Assembly (NCBI GenBank): GCA_009869945.1
Contig: WIXG01000036.1
Location: 248,001-312,000, forward strand
Direction: 5' to 3'
Length of the DNA stretch: 64,000 nt
From: Mesaphorura yosii
Taxonomy: Eukaryota; Arthropoda; Collembola; Poduromorpha; Tullbergiidae
The position numbers and the translations under genes were made by a program. The notes under the pieces are model-generated. The model was not told the DNA's origin. It did no database searches and saw only the letters and a list, made by a program, of their open reading frames with translations. Shown here piece by piece: positions 31,320 through 55,161 of the stretch; positions within the stretch are counted from its first letter, which is position 1, and each line of letters begins with the position of its first letter.

Positions 31320-32286
31320 TCAGTCCGCTGTTCCAACTGAAATGGGTTTACTCTTGGCATCATCAAATCTATCCATCGTCTTCACACTCATCACCATTGT
31401 TATTCCCCAGCTGAGAATGCTGAGAAGAATGATGGTCACAAAAATCCCGGACCAGATCCCAATTGAAAAGAAGCCAACGCAATCGTAGCTTGGGCCAAAC
31501 TTGGAATTATTTTTCATAAAAGCCTCCAACTACGAAACAATTTAGAAGTTTTCAGATATACCAGAAATTAAGAAATATTCCTAGGAAAATCATGATACTC
31601 ACCTGGAAGTTGCTGAATTCTACTTGAGGAGTGAAGTTTGTTTTGTCTACTGCAACTGAGCCGACCCATGGCCCAAATCGGCTGCAGTGGAAGGACATTT
31701 TCAGAGGAGCTGTTGGCTCAAAGGATGATATCATTCGTGTATCTTTGTAGTCGAAAGTGTCTACTCCAGCAACGCCAGTCACTGACAGAAGAAGTCTTGA
31801 CACTGTCCAGTATTGTTTGCTGATAACTTTCAAAGCCACACTACACACAAAAAACGACGCTCAGGTGCGAACCCAAAACAAAATGCAGATCAGGCATTTC
31901 GATGCTTTCACTCTTTTTGCTTACTTAAGGTTGAAGTTGGACACGCTAAGGTCGCCTGTCTTGCTGTCGCTAGCCGTTAATACGAAGCTGCCATCAGTGT
32001 CATTGAAATTTATTTCAGTTGGTTGGTTAGGCGTCAGCGTCACATTTCTCCTACAATTAACGAAAGTCAAGCAAAACCCGATTAGCAAAATCCTAATTTC
32101 AATTGGTTGGCAAGTGGCAGCTTACCTTGCCTTCCCTTCTCGGTTATCCACAAGAACTAGGCTTAATTTGGTAAAGTACAGCAGGGAGTTTGTCTGGATT
32201 GTGAAAGGTGTGATCACATTAACGTCTTGTGCATGAATTAGGCTGTAGAAACTGACGAATACTACGAGAGAAAGATATGGAAACAT
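31320..32286 (-). CDS. ATP6AP1L: V-type proton ATPase accessory subunit S1 (Ac45)-like, short form
   Basis: Ac45 is a membrane accessory protein of the V-ATPase that guides assembly and acidification of secretory and endolysosomal compartments. Four exons on the minus strand (32286-32126, 32050-31925, 31840-31603, 31529-31320) give 244 residues. The N terminus MFPYLSLVVFVSFYSLIHAQ is a good signal peptide. A luminal beta-rich domain follows, then a transmembrane segment (about FFSIGIWSGIFVTIILLSIL) and a short cytosolic tail with KTMDRFDDAKSKPIS, the conserved Ac45 tail motif MDRFDD. Full-length Ac45 is about 450-470 residues; here the signal peptide leads straight into the C-terminal half, which corresponds to the mature furin-cleaved portion. 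This could be a paralogue like vertebrate ATP6AP1L or a lineage-specific short Ac45. The upstream neighbour TGR is divergent. Confidence 0.85.
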
Positions 32287-33582
32287 AGTGATAAGCAGAA
32301 GGAATGACTAGACCAAGTGTTTTATTAAGAGTTCACCAACAAATGCAATTAACTGCTGTTTGAAAATATTCCACACTGCAACTAAGCACGATTAATTAAA
32401 ATCCTCATCACCGCCTTGCGTATTTTACAATTTGGCAGTCCCACCCTTGTTTTTGTCTCGTCCATCTGCACTGTAGTAAATACGTGTGACTGCATACTCT
32501 GTCTGTTCAGTTCATGTTCATTTTTGTACACTTCAACATCGCATACTGCACGGCTTGAAATGGGAACTTGCGACGACGCGACGGCTAAAACCACATCTGA
32601 CTTTTTAATTATCTGACCAAACATTAAACAGCAGATTTTGATATTGCTAAATGATTCCAGATGACGGAACGTCTCCGTTCTAGTAGCAGTCTTGTTACAT
32701 GCATTTGCTCATTAGTTCGACGAACGATTCGGACTTGTGAAAATATGGCTTCATGACCTATATTCCGACCCGTTCTGATTGCTGTGGTAATCAAATAATG
32801 CCGAACCTCGTGCCGTGGATGTCACCGAAAGAATTTTTCATGGACTGGACGTTGTCCTGGCTTGTTCCTGGACAAGTGACGCATCGTTATATTTAAATCA
32901 TGCCCTTTGGAACTCACACGAGTCACGTTCCACATGCAAAGGTTGAGCCATTTGCAAAAGCCAATGCAAATACGAGCAAATTATGTCTTACCTTTCCCCA
33001 GTGTCCACAACACTCGTGACTTGGGTGAACGTCGCGTGTGCACAAACCGATAAATGTTCGTCCAAATAGAGACAGTTTTACTCAACTTACCTGCAGTTGG
33101 AGGGCGGCCAGGATTCAGTCTTCATTTAGGCACCGTTCGGTGTTCAACAGTATCACTTGTACTGTTGCGTAATCAGAAATAACTTTTAGTGGTTTTCCGA
33201 AAAGTTGATCCTATCAATATTTAAAGTTAAATAATTTACTCTTCACAGTTTCACTAGCATTGGCAAGACTTGTCTACAGATCGTCAAGGTCAGTGGTCAA
33301 GTCTCCAGCGCAGCATTTTTGCGAACGTTTAGAGTTCTCGTCAACTAACTTCACCATTCTATAAACTTCAGGTTCTGATTTGGAGGATAAGAAAGCGCCA
33401 CATCTATCCGTCCATCGATATTACTGGTAAGACCACAACCCCTTCTTGCATTACAATTCTAACTCCTGCTAAGCGTAAGATTCCACTAGAGTTCTTTGGC
33501 TTGGTGCGGGTGCTCGTAGTTTCCAACGGGTCCTTGGGTGGCACTTGGGAGAAGCTTAAGATGCGCAATTAAGCAATCGTAT
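32287..33582. other. Bidirectional intergenic region, Ac45-like / TGR
   Basis: 1.3 kb between two divergent start codons, so promoters of both genes should lie here. Just before the TGR start is a three-codon upstream ORF (ATG at 33561, stop TAA at 33570-33572). No other ORF, repeat or RNA is supported. Confidence 0.55.
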
Positions 33583-36421
<2,839 letters not shown>

Positions 36422-36511
36422 TTCTTGTGCTGAACATCTCCACTCCAACGGAGCATGGGTCAGCACATACCACTGCAAGTCATAACCAACATGTGTGGAC
36501 AGTGTCCACGT

Positions 36512-36556
36512 ATGACTAGAACGCTGTAAACTCACTGAGTCGGCGTCTCTTCGATT
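36512..36556 (+). promoter_or_regulatory. Candidate SECIS element of TGR
   Basis: In the 3' untranslated region, 91 bases after the stop. ATGA at 36512-36515 is followed after 12 nt by AAA (36528-36530), and a downstream GA at 36553-36554 can complete the tandem G-A pairs. The stem AGAACGCTG pairs with CGGCGTCT apart from one bulge, and CTC-ACT-GAG forms a small extra hairpin above the AAA, as in form II SECIS. The lower helix is weaker (CCACG against TGTTGG), and two mismatches sit just above the quartet. Confidence 0.72.
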
Positions 36557-36717
36557 TTTGTTGGTTTGATTTTAGTACTTAAATTTTAAGTTAGCCTCTT
36601 CCTTTCCTTCTATCCTGAAAAGCAAATCCACAATTTCTTTCCTAATACCTGTCATCTCTGTATATTTTCCAACATATGTAATTAAAATTAACAATGTACG
36701 TATCCACAGTTGATCTG

Positions 36718-36723
36718 AATAAA
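36718..36723 (+). terminator. TGR polyadenylation signal
   Basis: Canonical AATAAA about 300 bases after the stop and downstream of the SECIS candidate, so the SECIS would be in the mRNA. Confidence 0.65.
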
Positions 36724-36828
36724 TTGGCAGAATTGGTCTATCATTAAATTATGAGGTTGAGTGATCAAGAATGACAAAAAGAAGACTACCTGGAAAAGAA
36801 ACTGTTCAAATTTTAAATAAATCATTTG

Positions 36829-36834
36829 TTTATT
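36829..36834 (-). terminator. PES1 polyadenylation signal
   Basis: AATAAA on the minus strand about 180 bases beyond the PES1 stop. Confidence 0.6.
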
Positions 36835-37010
36835 TTTTTGGTCAAATGTACATATACAATTATATTTAAATACACTCGTAACGCCTGAAATAAGAAATTC
36901 GTCATTACAAACATTGCATCATTCCATGCCCAGTGAAACCACGATGAATATATACTAATAAAGAAATTCACACTTGGGAATGCGATGGAGCAGAAAACGT
37001 AGTAAACGCT

Positions 37011-38889
37011 TCAGTTCGTCTTCTCCAACTCCTTTCTTTTATTTGCTAGCCTTTCCGCTTCTGATTTCCGTCGGCGGCGCCCATCCATCATTCTGCCGTA
37101 CAGTCTCTTGTGCTTGTTCTTCATCATCATGACACGGAGTCGATATTGCTCCTTGCTCTCCTCCGCCTTTTGCTCCATTGTATCACCTTCTTCCGGTTTT
37201 CCTAATTTCGCTTTCATCTGGTTTTGTAACAGCGTACGGGAGGAAACCTCGTCATCTGCGTCAGACTGCTCTTCTTCGCTGGACAACTCTGAGCCGCTAC
37301 TTCCAGCGTTCTCTTGGGTTTGCGATTTCTTCAGGGTGGAGGCGAAATCAGACTTCGGGGCTGTGATACCATCCTCTAAGCTCATAAATTGTCTCTTTTC
37401 TGGTGGAACATAATCACCTTCTCTCTCTGTCAAGAATGGCGACACGTGCGACGGCAAAGTTGCCCCCGGAAAGTAATCCTCCACCTTCAACAATTTTCCA
37501 GCATTTACAGAGTCAAAGACCCACTGCGGCTGAATATAATACCGAGATAAATGTTGCGTGCTGGACAACTCTCGGTCGACGATTTGATGTGTTATGCCAG
37601 GATTGCTCTCACCTAGATAGCATACGGAAAGGAGGTCGTTTAAATGAAGAATTGCCCCCAGTGAAATAATACTATATGTAGTACAATGGCTGCTCGACTC
37701 ACCAAATGTGGCACCAGCAAAAAGCGTTTCGTCCCAGGATACTTGTCCACCGAATGCTCGAATAATGAACGTCAAAGGCTCTCTTGGTACTTCCCGGTTC
37801 AAGAAGAATTTCAAACCTTCGAACATCTTTTTCGTTTGTTGGGCTATTTCTTCCTGCTTCCGCATTTCTTCCAGCGTGTCACCAGTTCCAGTTTCTGTCA
37901 GTTGTTCAAAGTCAAGCGCCCCGTCGTCGATAGCATAATCGTCAGTAGTTTTCAGAAGTATCCGATTGAGCGCAGCGACGTGCTCATCCACCATACTCTC
38001 ACTGGACGAGTTATTTGTACTGAACCCTTTGTTGAAAGGTGACAGTTTCGGAGGATAACATAAGTTAAGTGAATGGTACAAACGGAAATTGATAAATCCA
38101 AGAAGAGTGCAATAAAATTCAACGAAGGTGGCCATGATTCTGAAGTCGACTTCATCTGGTGATTGAGGCTGAAATCCGTAGTTGTGAGGAATTATCCATG
38201 TAATTGTTTGTCCATTGACCACTGCCTGATAGTAGTAGCCCTTCACAGATACAAATACTTTAAGAAGCGCTCTCGCTTCGATGACATAATGCAAAAACTC
38301 GATGGTGAGTCTTCGGCACAGCGTTGAAACACCACCGGGCACAAATCTGATACTTGGAAACGTCGAAAATAGAAAACATAAAGTGAGGCAGTCGTCCAGA
38401 TCGCGCAACGCATCGATGAACGTTGGATATCTTTCCTTAACAATGTGGTCTAGTGAGTATGTTGGCTTATTTTCCATCACTCTGCTAAGTTCGTCCATGT
38501 CTCTCAGCGCCCTTGCGCGGCTTTTCTTGCGTAGATATACTTTGTGCTCACGAAGTTTCCAAAGTATGGGCTCTCGTAGAAGGAACTGAATGTCTTTCTT
38601 CAAATATAGAGTCTTCTTGTCAGTGGCTCCTCTTTGAGCCTTCTTCCTGTTTTTTGGTTCTCTGGGATAAATGCCTTTCAAAATACATAAGCGTCTGAAC
38701 ATCTTCAGGCTCACTTGCAGCTTCCGAAGAGCCTGCTTCCGCGTCAGATATTGCGAGGCCGCTCCTGACTCATACTGGAATAAACAGATAAAGCACAATT
38801 TGGCATAGGTCAATTTCCGATATTATATTCCGAAGTCATTGTATTTTATTTTATTTAAGTTCCCTTACCTTCTTCAGAATTTTCCCCAT
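37011..38889 (-). CDS. PES1: Pescadillo homolog
   Basis: Member of the PeBoW (Pes1-Bop1-WDR12) complex, needed for 28S/5.8S rRNA maturation and 60S assembly in the nucleolus. Three exons on the minus strand, 38889-38869, 38774-37703 and 37612-37011, give 564 residues (human 588). The N terminus MGKILKK joins to YESGAASQYLTRKQA, then FRRLCILKGIYPREP, ERYPTFIDALRDLDD, CRRLTIEFLHYVI and LLGFINFRLYHSLNL, all typical Pescadillo blocks. A BRCT domain starts at about FEGLKFFLNREVPREPL and ends with YYIQPQWVFDS. The C terminus is acidic and then strongly basic (RLYGRMMDGRRRRKSEAERL). The second intron, 37702-37613, is 90 bases with no in-frame stop, so a read-through would still be open; alignment to other Pescadillo proteins supports removing it. 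No defect. Confidence 0.98.
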
Positions 38890-39408
38890 GGCTTTCTATT
38901 AAACGTCGAGTTTTCAGGATAGATTTACTCCTGGCTACAGCTAATCACAAGGCGATTCTTCGAGGGTTCAGTTCTTAATTAGCCTGTGACCAAAGAATGA
39001 AATGACGAATTCCCGTGCCGCTCCTGCAGAGAGGTTCAAATCATGATATAGAAGCGCACGTGCGTATTTGCCCTTGTGAGTATTCACACTAACGAGGTAG
39101 CATTTGAGTTTGTAAGTGCCGCGTCGAATGCATGCAATTCACCTTCTTCGGCCCAGAAAAACAGGGTCGCATAGTGGCTTTACAAGCAAGTTAAAGCTGG
39201 ATTTTCTCAAGTTGAACTTTTTATTGTTTTTATTCCCTTTATAAGTACACATATTTTAATAGTAATCAAATCACTACGATTATTATAAATAGAATGACGT
39301 TATACTGATTAAAGAGAAATCGTTAAAAGTTTCTAACACTTTTTCATGCACGTTTCTTGCTTCCTTCTTGAATTGGTGAAGTAATAACAGCGGCTTCCAT
39401 GCTTGAAC
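38890..39408. other. Intergenic between tandem SPT6 and PES1
   Basis: 519 bases on a pair of minus-strand genes: PES1 promoter at the left, SPT6 3' untranslated region at the right. No ORF or RNA supported. Confidence 0.6.
39220..39225 (-). terminator. SPT6 polyadenylation signal
   Basis: AATAAA on the minus strand about 185 bases past the SPT6 stop; a second copy is at 39229-39234. Confidence 0.6.
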
Positions 39409-48612
<9,204 letters not shown>

Positions 48613-49860
48613 AGTCAAACACGCACCTCAACCCATTTCGCTTAGCTTTAATTGTTTTAATGTCGAGTAGGGTTAAGTTTTTGTTCGAATGTAAGTACAC
48701 GTGTAATTCTTTGTAAAGTAAACTGACCGTTTTTGTCGAAGCATCGGAGAAATTGAAATGCGAGACTCTCAGCTTACATTTATCTATTCACGTGATGTTT
48801 GGGCCATCGTTCGAGAAATCACGTAGCATGAATCATACTGACTCATATTCATATAGGAGTAATCATTATAATGATTTAATCATTGAGGGCCAAAACCGCG
48901 TTTCCTGACTCTGCTGACTTTATGGCGTGGACTGTGTTTATTTGTCCTTGAATCCGTGTTCTGCAACTGACCCCATGAAGGTACAAACATTGAGAGGACA
49001 GGACAATCATAATTCTTTAGTAATTTGCGCCTTCGCGTGACTGTAATAGAAACTTATTTTGGCTAACAGCACAAATAAGTTTGCGTCAGAAAAAATTGTT
49101 TCAAGTTTTGCCTCAAGTACATTATGTAAGCTAATTGGACTCTGGACCAGCTAACGCGATTGGGGACGTGCTAGCGGGGACGTGCAATAATTCAAGCCTG
49201 TTGCCTGTGCCTGATTCAATTGAGCTGTGCAATTTACTTATTTGCTAGCAGCGAGGCAGCAACTAGCAGAGTTTGAGCCAGTAGTTTTGGAGGAAATCAG
49301 CACAGCAGTCTGGTCAGCTGTTGTTTGTGTACCTCAGTAAAGCATAATCAGGCTAAAAATCAGGAGACAAAAGACCAGCTTGATACGTTCTGTGCTGTAT
49401 GGCATAACCCTCTTTGGCACGAGGCATTGTGCAGAATTGCTGCAGAAGAGCAGAACCGCATTAGCATACACTTGCAGACTTGTAAAGTGTACATGTTCAT
49501 GGCTGGGATGGGAAGAAGGGAGCAATAAAGTTGCATGTGCTGCCTGAATCAAGAATCAAGATCACATGGCCTGATGATTGCACCATCACCATCGCCGTCT
49601 TTGCCCTGTTCTCTCGTACTCCTGCTGCACACGTAGCACAGTTATATAGGAGACCAGTTAATTAAAATTAGTCCATTCATTTCTTGTATCAATAGTTGTT
49701 CACATGAACCCTTTCTCAAGCAACAAGTTCTCTCTCCAGTTCTAAATTTCAACCACATAACATACAATTTAAGCTCACTTTTATAAGCTCACTTAATATT
49801 AAATTTGCATCAATTCCTTTTCTATTTCTCTCTCGGTTTTAACCGAAATTAACCTGAACA
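48613..49860. other. Intergenic between LC3 and POR
   Basis: 1.25 kb between tandem genes. It contains a perfect 16-base palindrome, AATCATTATAATGATT, at 48861-48876 made of two ATTA-type half sites. No ORF or RNA gene supported. Confidence 0.55.
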
Positions 49861-52842
49861 ATGAGCGAAACGGACGTTGAAGCGTTTATGGTGCTATTTG
49901 GCGTCGGGTTTGGACTGCTGGACCTGGTCCTTTTATCTGGCCTTTCACTCGGCGCAGTGTACTGGCTTTTCCTCCGCAATTCATCCCGTCCTGAACCGGA
50001 ATCGAGCTTCCAGTCGTACACGATTCAGTAAGTCCCTTAAGTCAATTTAGAAAGAGACGCTTACACGCTTACATTAAATAAAAAGGGACTCCACCAGTAG
50101 CCACGTGTGGGTCGGCAGACGAGACATTGATGGAGCGGTGAATCCGTTTCATGTACTGCGCTCATTCATTGTGGGACTGTGGCCACTGAAAAGTTTAGTT
50201 GAGGTCGGGCATGCATAAATCAGCAGGTGAACATGCACACGCGGGCTATAAACTTCATTTCCTCACAGCGCCCTACTTTTTTGACCTTTGAGATCTGGTC
50301 CGGACGAAGGCCATTAAAAACGCGCTTGCCGCTTTATAGGATCATTCGCATGTGCCCTGCTGGTACCTCTTGTCTTTGAGACTTGACGAAGGCCACGAAA
50401 AGAATGCCAACTCTGAACTCATGTCGGCTAATTAGTGGTCAACCTAATTTTGTGTCTACAGGCCTACAACTTTTACGGGACGCCAATCTGATAACAGTTT
50501 TATCACCAAGATGAAAAACTCTAACCGAAACATGGTCGTCTTTTACGGAAGTCAAACTGGAACTGGTGAAGAGTTTGCAGGACGTCTCGCGAAGGAGGCA
50601 CAACGTTATGGCATGAAGGGAATGGTCGCTGATCCCGAGGAATGTAGCATGGAAGAGTTGACACGAATGAACGAAATTGAAAACTCTTTGGCCGTCTTTG
50701 CGGTAGCAACGTACGGAGAAGGAGATCCAACCGATAATGCACAGGAGTTCTACGAGTGGTTGCAACAAGGAGAATGCGACCTGTCTGGCTTGCAGTTTGC
50801 GGTAAACACCTGCACCAAAAAATTGTCCTATTGAAACATTTATGGCGAACTTCATATTTATTACCTTTGCATCTGCACAGGTATTCGCATTGGGTAATAA
50901 AACCTATGAGCACTACAACGCCATGGGCAAATACGTCGACAAGCGCCTGGAGGAGCTGGGTGGCACAAGGGTATTTGAGCTTGGAATGGGCGACGATGAC
51001 GCGAATATCGAGGAAGACTTCATTAGCTGGAAAGACCGTTTTTGGCCTGCAGTTTGTGAGAAATTCGGGGTCGAGGCTTCTGGAGAGGATGTGTCCACGC
51101 GGCAGTACAGACTGGTTGAACACGACGAAGACTTGGTCCCCGAGAAAGTGTATACCGGCGAGGTGGCTCGTCTGCATTCCTACAAGAATCAGCGCCCTCC
51201 GTTCGATGCCAAGAATCCTTTCCTGAGCAAACTGCTTGTAAACCGCGAACTACACAATGGAGGAGACAGATCTTGCATGCACATTGAACTGGACATTTCC
51301 AACTCGAAGATGAGATACGACTCGGGTGATCATGTGGCCGTGTTCCCGCAAAATGATAGCGCACTCGTAAATCGCATCGGAGAACAGCTGGGCGTGAATT
51401 TGGACGCGGTCGTCTCGCTCTTAAATTTGGATGGTTAGTTCATAAATTGTATTTCTCAGTCATGTTTTTCATATTGACTTATTGCCATTTCAGAGGATTC
51501 AAGCAAGAAGCATCCATTCCCGTGTCCGTGTTCTTATCGCACTGCGCTGAGTTACTATCTGGACATCACCAGCAACCCAAGAACTCACATCTTCAAGGAA
51601 TTGAGCGAATACGCCACTGACGAGAAAGACAAGGAGCTTTTAAAATTGCTGGGAGGAAGCACACCGGAGGGGAAGGAGAAGTACAATAAATGGATAATCC
51701 ATGACAATAGAAACATAGTTCATGTCCTGGAGGACTTGCCCAGCTGCAAGCCGCCATTGGACCACTTGGTTGAGTTGCTGCCAAGACTTCAAGCTCGCTA
51801 CTATTCCATTTCATCTTCTCCCAAGGTTAGGAACCAGCATCACTTGAAAAAGCAGTTTAATTAACAGGCATCCATAGTTTCAAGTTCATAGAACATGAGA
51901 TGACATTGCTGTGTAACAGGTCCATCCAACTACAGTGCACGTCACTGCCGCCTACGTGCACTACACAACTCCGACTTCAAGGGTTTGCAAGGGAGTCGCC
52001 ACAAACTGGATGAAGGAACTCAAAACTCCAACCGCAATGGCAAACGGAATCAATCATGCGGCGCCTACCGAAGAGGGTTCAAGTCCGTTGGTGCCTGTAT
52101 TTATAAGAAAGTCACAATTTAGGTACTCCAAACTTATTTTCAACTAAAAAAGCAAGACCTAATTTCTTTTACTCTGGTCAGATTACCGACACGACCTCAA
52201 ACCCCCATCCTTATGATTGGACCGGGCACTGGCTTGGCTCCGTTCAGAGGATTCATTCAGGAACGAGATTTCTTGGCTTCGGAAGGAAAACAAGTTGGCG
52301 AGACAATCCTGTACTTTGGCTGTCGCTACCAGAAGGAAGATTTCATCTATAAATCTGAGTTGGATCAGTATGCGGAGAAGGGTGTATTAAAGGTATGCTG
52401 ACCTCACTTTGAATTGACACGTGCAGTGCGCAGTATCCCTTTTGTCGCTTCACATGTCGGCAAACCTTAAACGTACTGAATTGATTCGACCCTCTTTCTT
52501 GTAGATGTTCGTGGCATTCTCCAGAGATCAAGATAAGAAAGTTTACGTTCAACATTTACTTCAAGAGAGAGCAAAAGACGTATGGAGATTAATCGGACAA
52601 GAAAACGCACATCTTTACGTGTGTGGGTAAGCAGCTGTCAACTTTAGCTTACAAGCTAGTTTCGTTCATGGTACTGACTCATTTTCCTGTTCTGCAGAGA
52701 CGCCAAGAACATGGCTCGCGACGTGCACGAGGTTATTGAGAAGATCGTTCGTGAGGAAGGCGGCATGACAGATGTTGAAGCCGCTGCTTACGTCAAGCGC
52801 ATGGAGGCACAAAAGCGTTACTCCGCCGACGTTTGGAGTTAA
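49861..52842 (+). CDS. POR: NADPH-cytochrome P450 reductase
   Basis: ER-anchored diflavin enzyme passing electrons from NADPH through FAD and FMN to microsomal P450s, haem oxygenase and squalene monooxygenase. Exons 49861-50027, 50462-50801, 50881-51433, 51494-51825, 51920-52122, 52182-52392, 52505-52626, 52698-52842 give 690 residues (human about 680). The N terminus has one hydrophobic anchor (about residues 18-43). FMN domain: [29 protein letters not shown] and [18 protein letters not shown] domain: [28 protein letters not shown] and GVATNWM. NADPH domain: [31 protein letters not shown] and [14 protein letters not shown]. It ends SADVWS, with the C-terminal Trp that stacks on FAD. The start codon begins the anchor and no earlier in-frame ATG is close. 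The first intron (434 bases) separates anchor and FMN domain. Confidence 0.98.
50028..50461 (+). other. Intron 1 of POR
   Basis: 434-base intron between the membrane-anchor exon and the FMN-domain exon. Nothing recognisable inside. Confidence 0.5.
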
Positions 52843-53071
52843 GAAGTTTCGTCCAGTTCCGACTCCGGCCAGATTAGCGAACAAAGAATATTCGTGAATT
52901 AAGATATTAAAAATTAAGATCATTTTCCGAACCGTCCCAACGTGTCCAGCCGTTGGCTTTCGACCATGTCATAACATTCCTTTTCTGGCTGTTCATGCCG
53001 TCACCTGTCTTCAAATCGCATAGCCTTTCAGAATAGAGATTTTTCTGACTTTGTAAGTGAGTTTTATCAAC

Positions 53072-53077
53072 AATAAA
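53072..53077 (+). terminator. POR polyadenylation signal
   Basis: Canonical AATAAA 230 bases after the POR stop. Confidence 0.65.
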
Positions 53078-53387
53078 ATTTTAGCATATGGTTAAGTCGC
53101 ATTTGTGCCTATACAATTTCTGCGAGGTGTTGTGATTGTTGAAGATCTCTATTATCGGTTTCGACGATTGGAGTCTAGAAAACATTCACTTCTCAAATTA
53201 CAGAGCCAAATCATCATGAACCTTTTCATTGTCAGGGAGATTCCAGTGTAGATTAAAATACCCGAATACATACACAGAATCAAAATGGTGATTGTGTTCT
53301 GCATCAAAATTCAACATAGTTCGAAGTTTTGCAGTGAAAATGATTCTGGCAAGCATAAAAATGAGCATTTTGAAGTTTTTACGAGAG

Positions 53388-53393
53388 TTTATT
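53388..53393 (-). terminator. AKAP1-like polyadenylation signal
   Basis: AATAAA on the minus strand about 120 bases past the stop. Confidence 0.6.
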
Positions 53394-53514
53394 AAAATTT
53401 AGGTATAGGAGGCAACGAACTTAATGCTATGCATACATTATAGTATTTTTGTAGGGCGGTACGTTTATATTTGTAACTTAATTAGCTTCAAAGAATCGTT
53501 GGAAGAATCGTTGA

Positions 53515-55161
53515 TCATTGGAACATTTCTACTCCAGTTGATGTTAAAGATTGTGTATCCGAATCCCACCACGTGACCAAGCCATAATCTGCAAGCTCCT
53601 TGTTAATGAAGACCGGTGGCTGTAATCAAAAGGAGCATTATTAGCATTAGCATCAGACTGATCAGACACATTCTACACGTGCGCGCATAGAATCGTGGGC
53701 CTACCTGATTTCCGTTTATTTTAAAGAGATGAATCAACGTCTTGTCATTGTCTACATCATAGCCAGCCACAAAAGCTCGAAGAACGTGATTGGCAGTCAA
53801 GTTCTTAAAGTGATGAATAGCTTCGTTGCTCCATCCCACTTCCTTGTCCAACGGAGAAATATTAGCGAGGCCACACTGGGTTGCTTGAAATGGCACGTGG
53901 ATGAAGTCGACGCGAATTTGGCGTAAGTCCCGCATTGGAACCTGATGATACCCTCCAACATCAAGAATTTTAACCTTGACCTTCTCCTTCTCCTCATCCA
54001 CTTCCATAACTTGGACACGGAACCATTTACTCGGAGCCAAGCGAGCAATGCAAATTACACCAGCTGTTCACAAAAATAGAGCAAAATCTATCAGGAGGGA
54101 AGTATCGAACACATTTTATTTGAGAATTTATCCCAAGCAATTATTATAGCTGTGGGCTACAAATAAAGAGAAACTATATCAGCTTACAATTGAATGGACG
54201 AGGCAGGTGAGGAATACCGACATCTTCCTCGTACATAGTACCCAACGCGTCGTTCAGCTTCGCAAGTGACGGATATGTTGGGTGACACTAAAATACGTAA
54301 TTTAAATTCGCTCCCACACGTTACAATAAATAACAATATCTGCACTTACCGGATGTTGAAGAAATATGTCACTCAAGCTGGTGGCATGAGAAACGATTAC
54401 ATCACTGCTCACTCCTTCAATCAGCAACAACTAAACAGAAGAAAGTCGAGTATTACTTTCGTAACCAAGGGAAGTAGTAACAAGTAGTGAGACGCATACC
54501 TTGTTGGTGGTAGGGTAGATGGATACTGCTCCCGGCCCAACACGTGGACGATTGACTTGATCCAAAGAAAACTGTGGGAACTTTTTGGCTGGAAATCTCT
54601 CTTTAATCATTTCCAAAGCCTTCTGAATATGCATCGGTTTCCCTAGACAAATCATGTGACGCATTAAGTTACGTCTAACAAATTCGGGCAACAAATCATT
54701 AAAGAACACATGAAATCACCAGCCGGTTACCTTCTATGGCACAAATCTTATGTGAAGTACTGTTCGGATGTCTCTTCACAATTACACTGGCTCCAGTTGA
54801 CTGTTTGATCCTGGATACGAATGCTCCAAACCGGCCAATCAATCTACCCACAATCCCAATTGCTATGTAGAATTCATAGACGACACCAAGATCGGGGTTC
54901 TCCGAATGACTCGTAGTTGTGTATACTGAAAGGGCTGGCGGAGTTGCAGTTGGACCATCTGCAACGTTGGAGATCGCGCCATTATTGGGCGGAACCAACT
55001 CTTCTTGTCCATTAGGAGGGACGGCGCCCAGAGTATTTCCTAAAGCAATCTTATTTTAGTAATCAAGATTTAAGACCACAAGAAGGAAATGTTCCAAGTC
55101 GGCAAACATACGCTGATGGATTTACTTATTTCTTACCGTTTCCATTATACTGATTTGCCAT
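53515..55161 (-). CDS. AKAP1: KH-Tudor protein, AKAP1-like C-terminal architecture
   Basis: AKAP1 anchors PKA and mRNAs at the outer mitochondrial membrane; its C-terminal half is one KH and one Tudor domain. Seven minus-strand exons (55161-55137, 55039-54731, 54642-54500, 54430-54350, 54287-54188, 54063-53705, 53619-53515) give 373 residues, phases all consistent. After a Gly/Asn/Pro-rich leader (MANQYNGNGNTLGA) comes the KH domain with VGRLIGRFGAFVSRIKQ (the GxxG loop is IGRFG) and HKICAIEG. The Tudor domain reads VKILDVGGYHQVPMRDLRQI, DFIHVPFQATQC and ends INKELADYGLVTWWDSD; these match AKAP1 better than TDRKH, which has two KH domains. No mitochondrial signal-anchor and no PKA RII-binding helix precede the KH domain, unlike the roughly 900-residue vertebrate AKAP1. 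Either this gene lost them or an upstream exon supplies them; none was seen. Confidence 0.85.

Larger units (their letters stand above)
36422..37010. other. Intergenic between convergent TGR and PES1
   Basis: 589 bases holding the TGR 3' untranslated region with its SECIS candidate and poly(A) signal, and, from the other side, the PES1 3' untranslated region. No further gene. Confidence 0.65.
52843..53514. other. Intergenic between convergent POR and AKAP1-like genes
   Basis: 672 bases shared by two 3' untranslated regions, each with its own AATAAA. No further gene. Confidence 0.6.

Noticed and set aside
39028-39050. B-box-like GGTTCAAATC between SPT6 and PES1
   Set aside because: The flanks do not form a T-stem and there is no A box upstream.
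50521-51177. 218-codon open frame antisense to POR
   Set aside because: It overlaps strongly conserved POR coding sequence and is a codon-usage shadow.
53515-55161. KH-Tudor gene as TDRKH (papi)
   Set aside because: Only one KH domain is present and the Tudor C terminus matches AKAP1.
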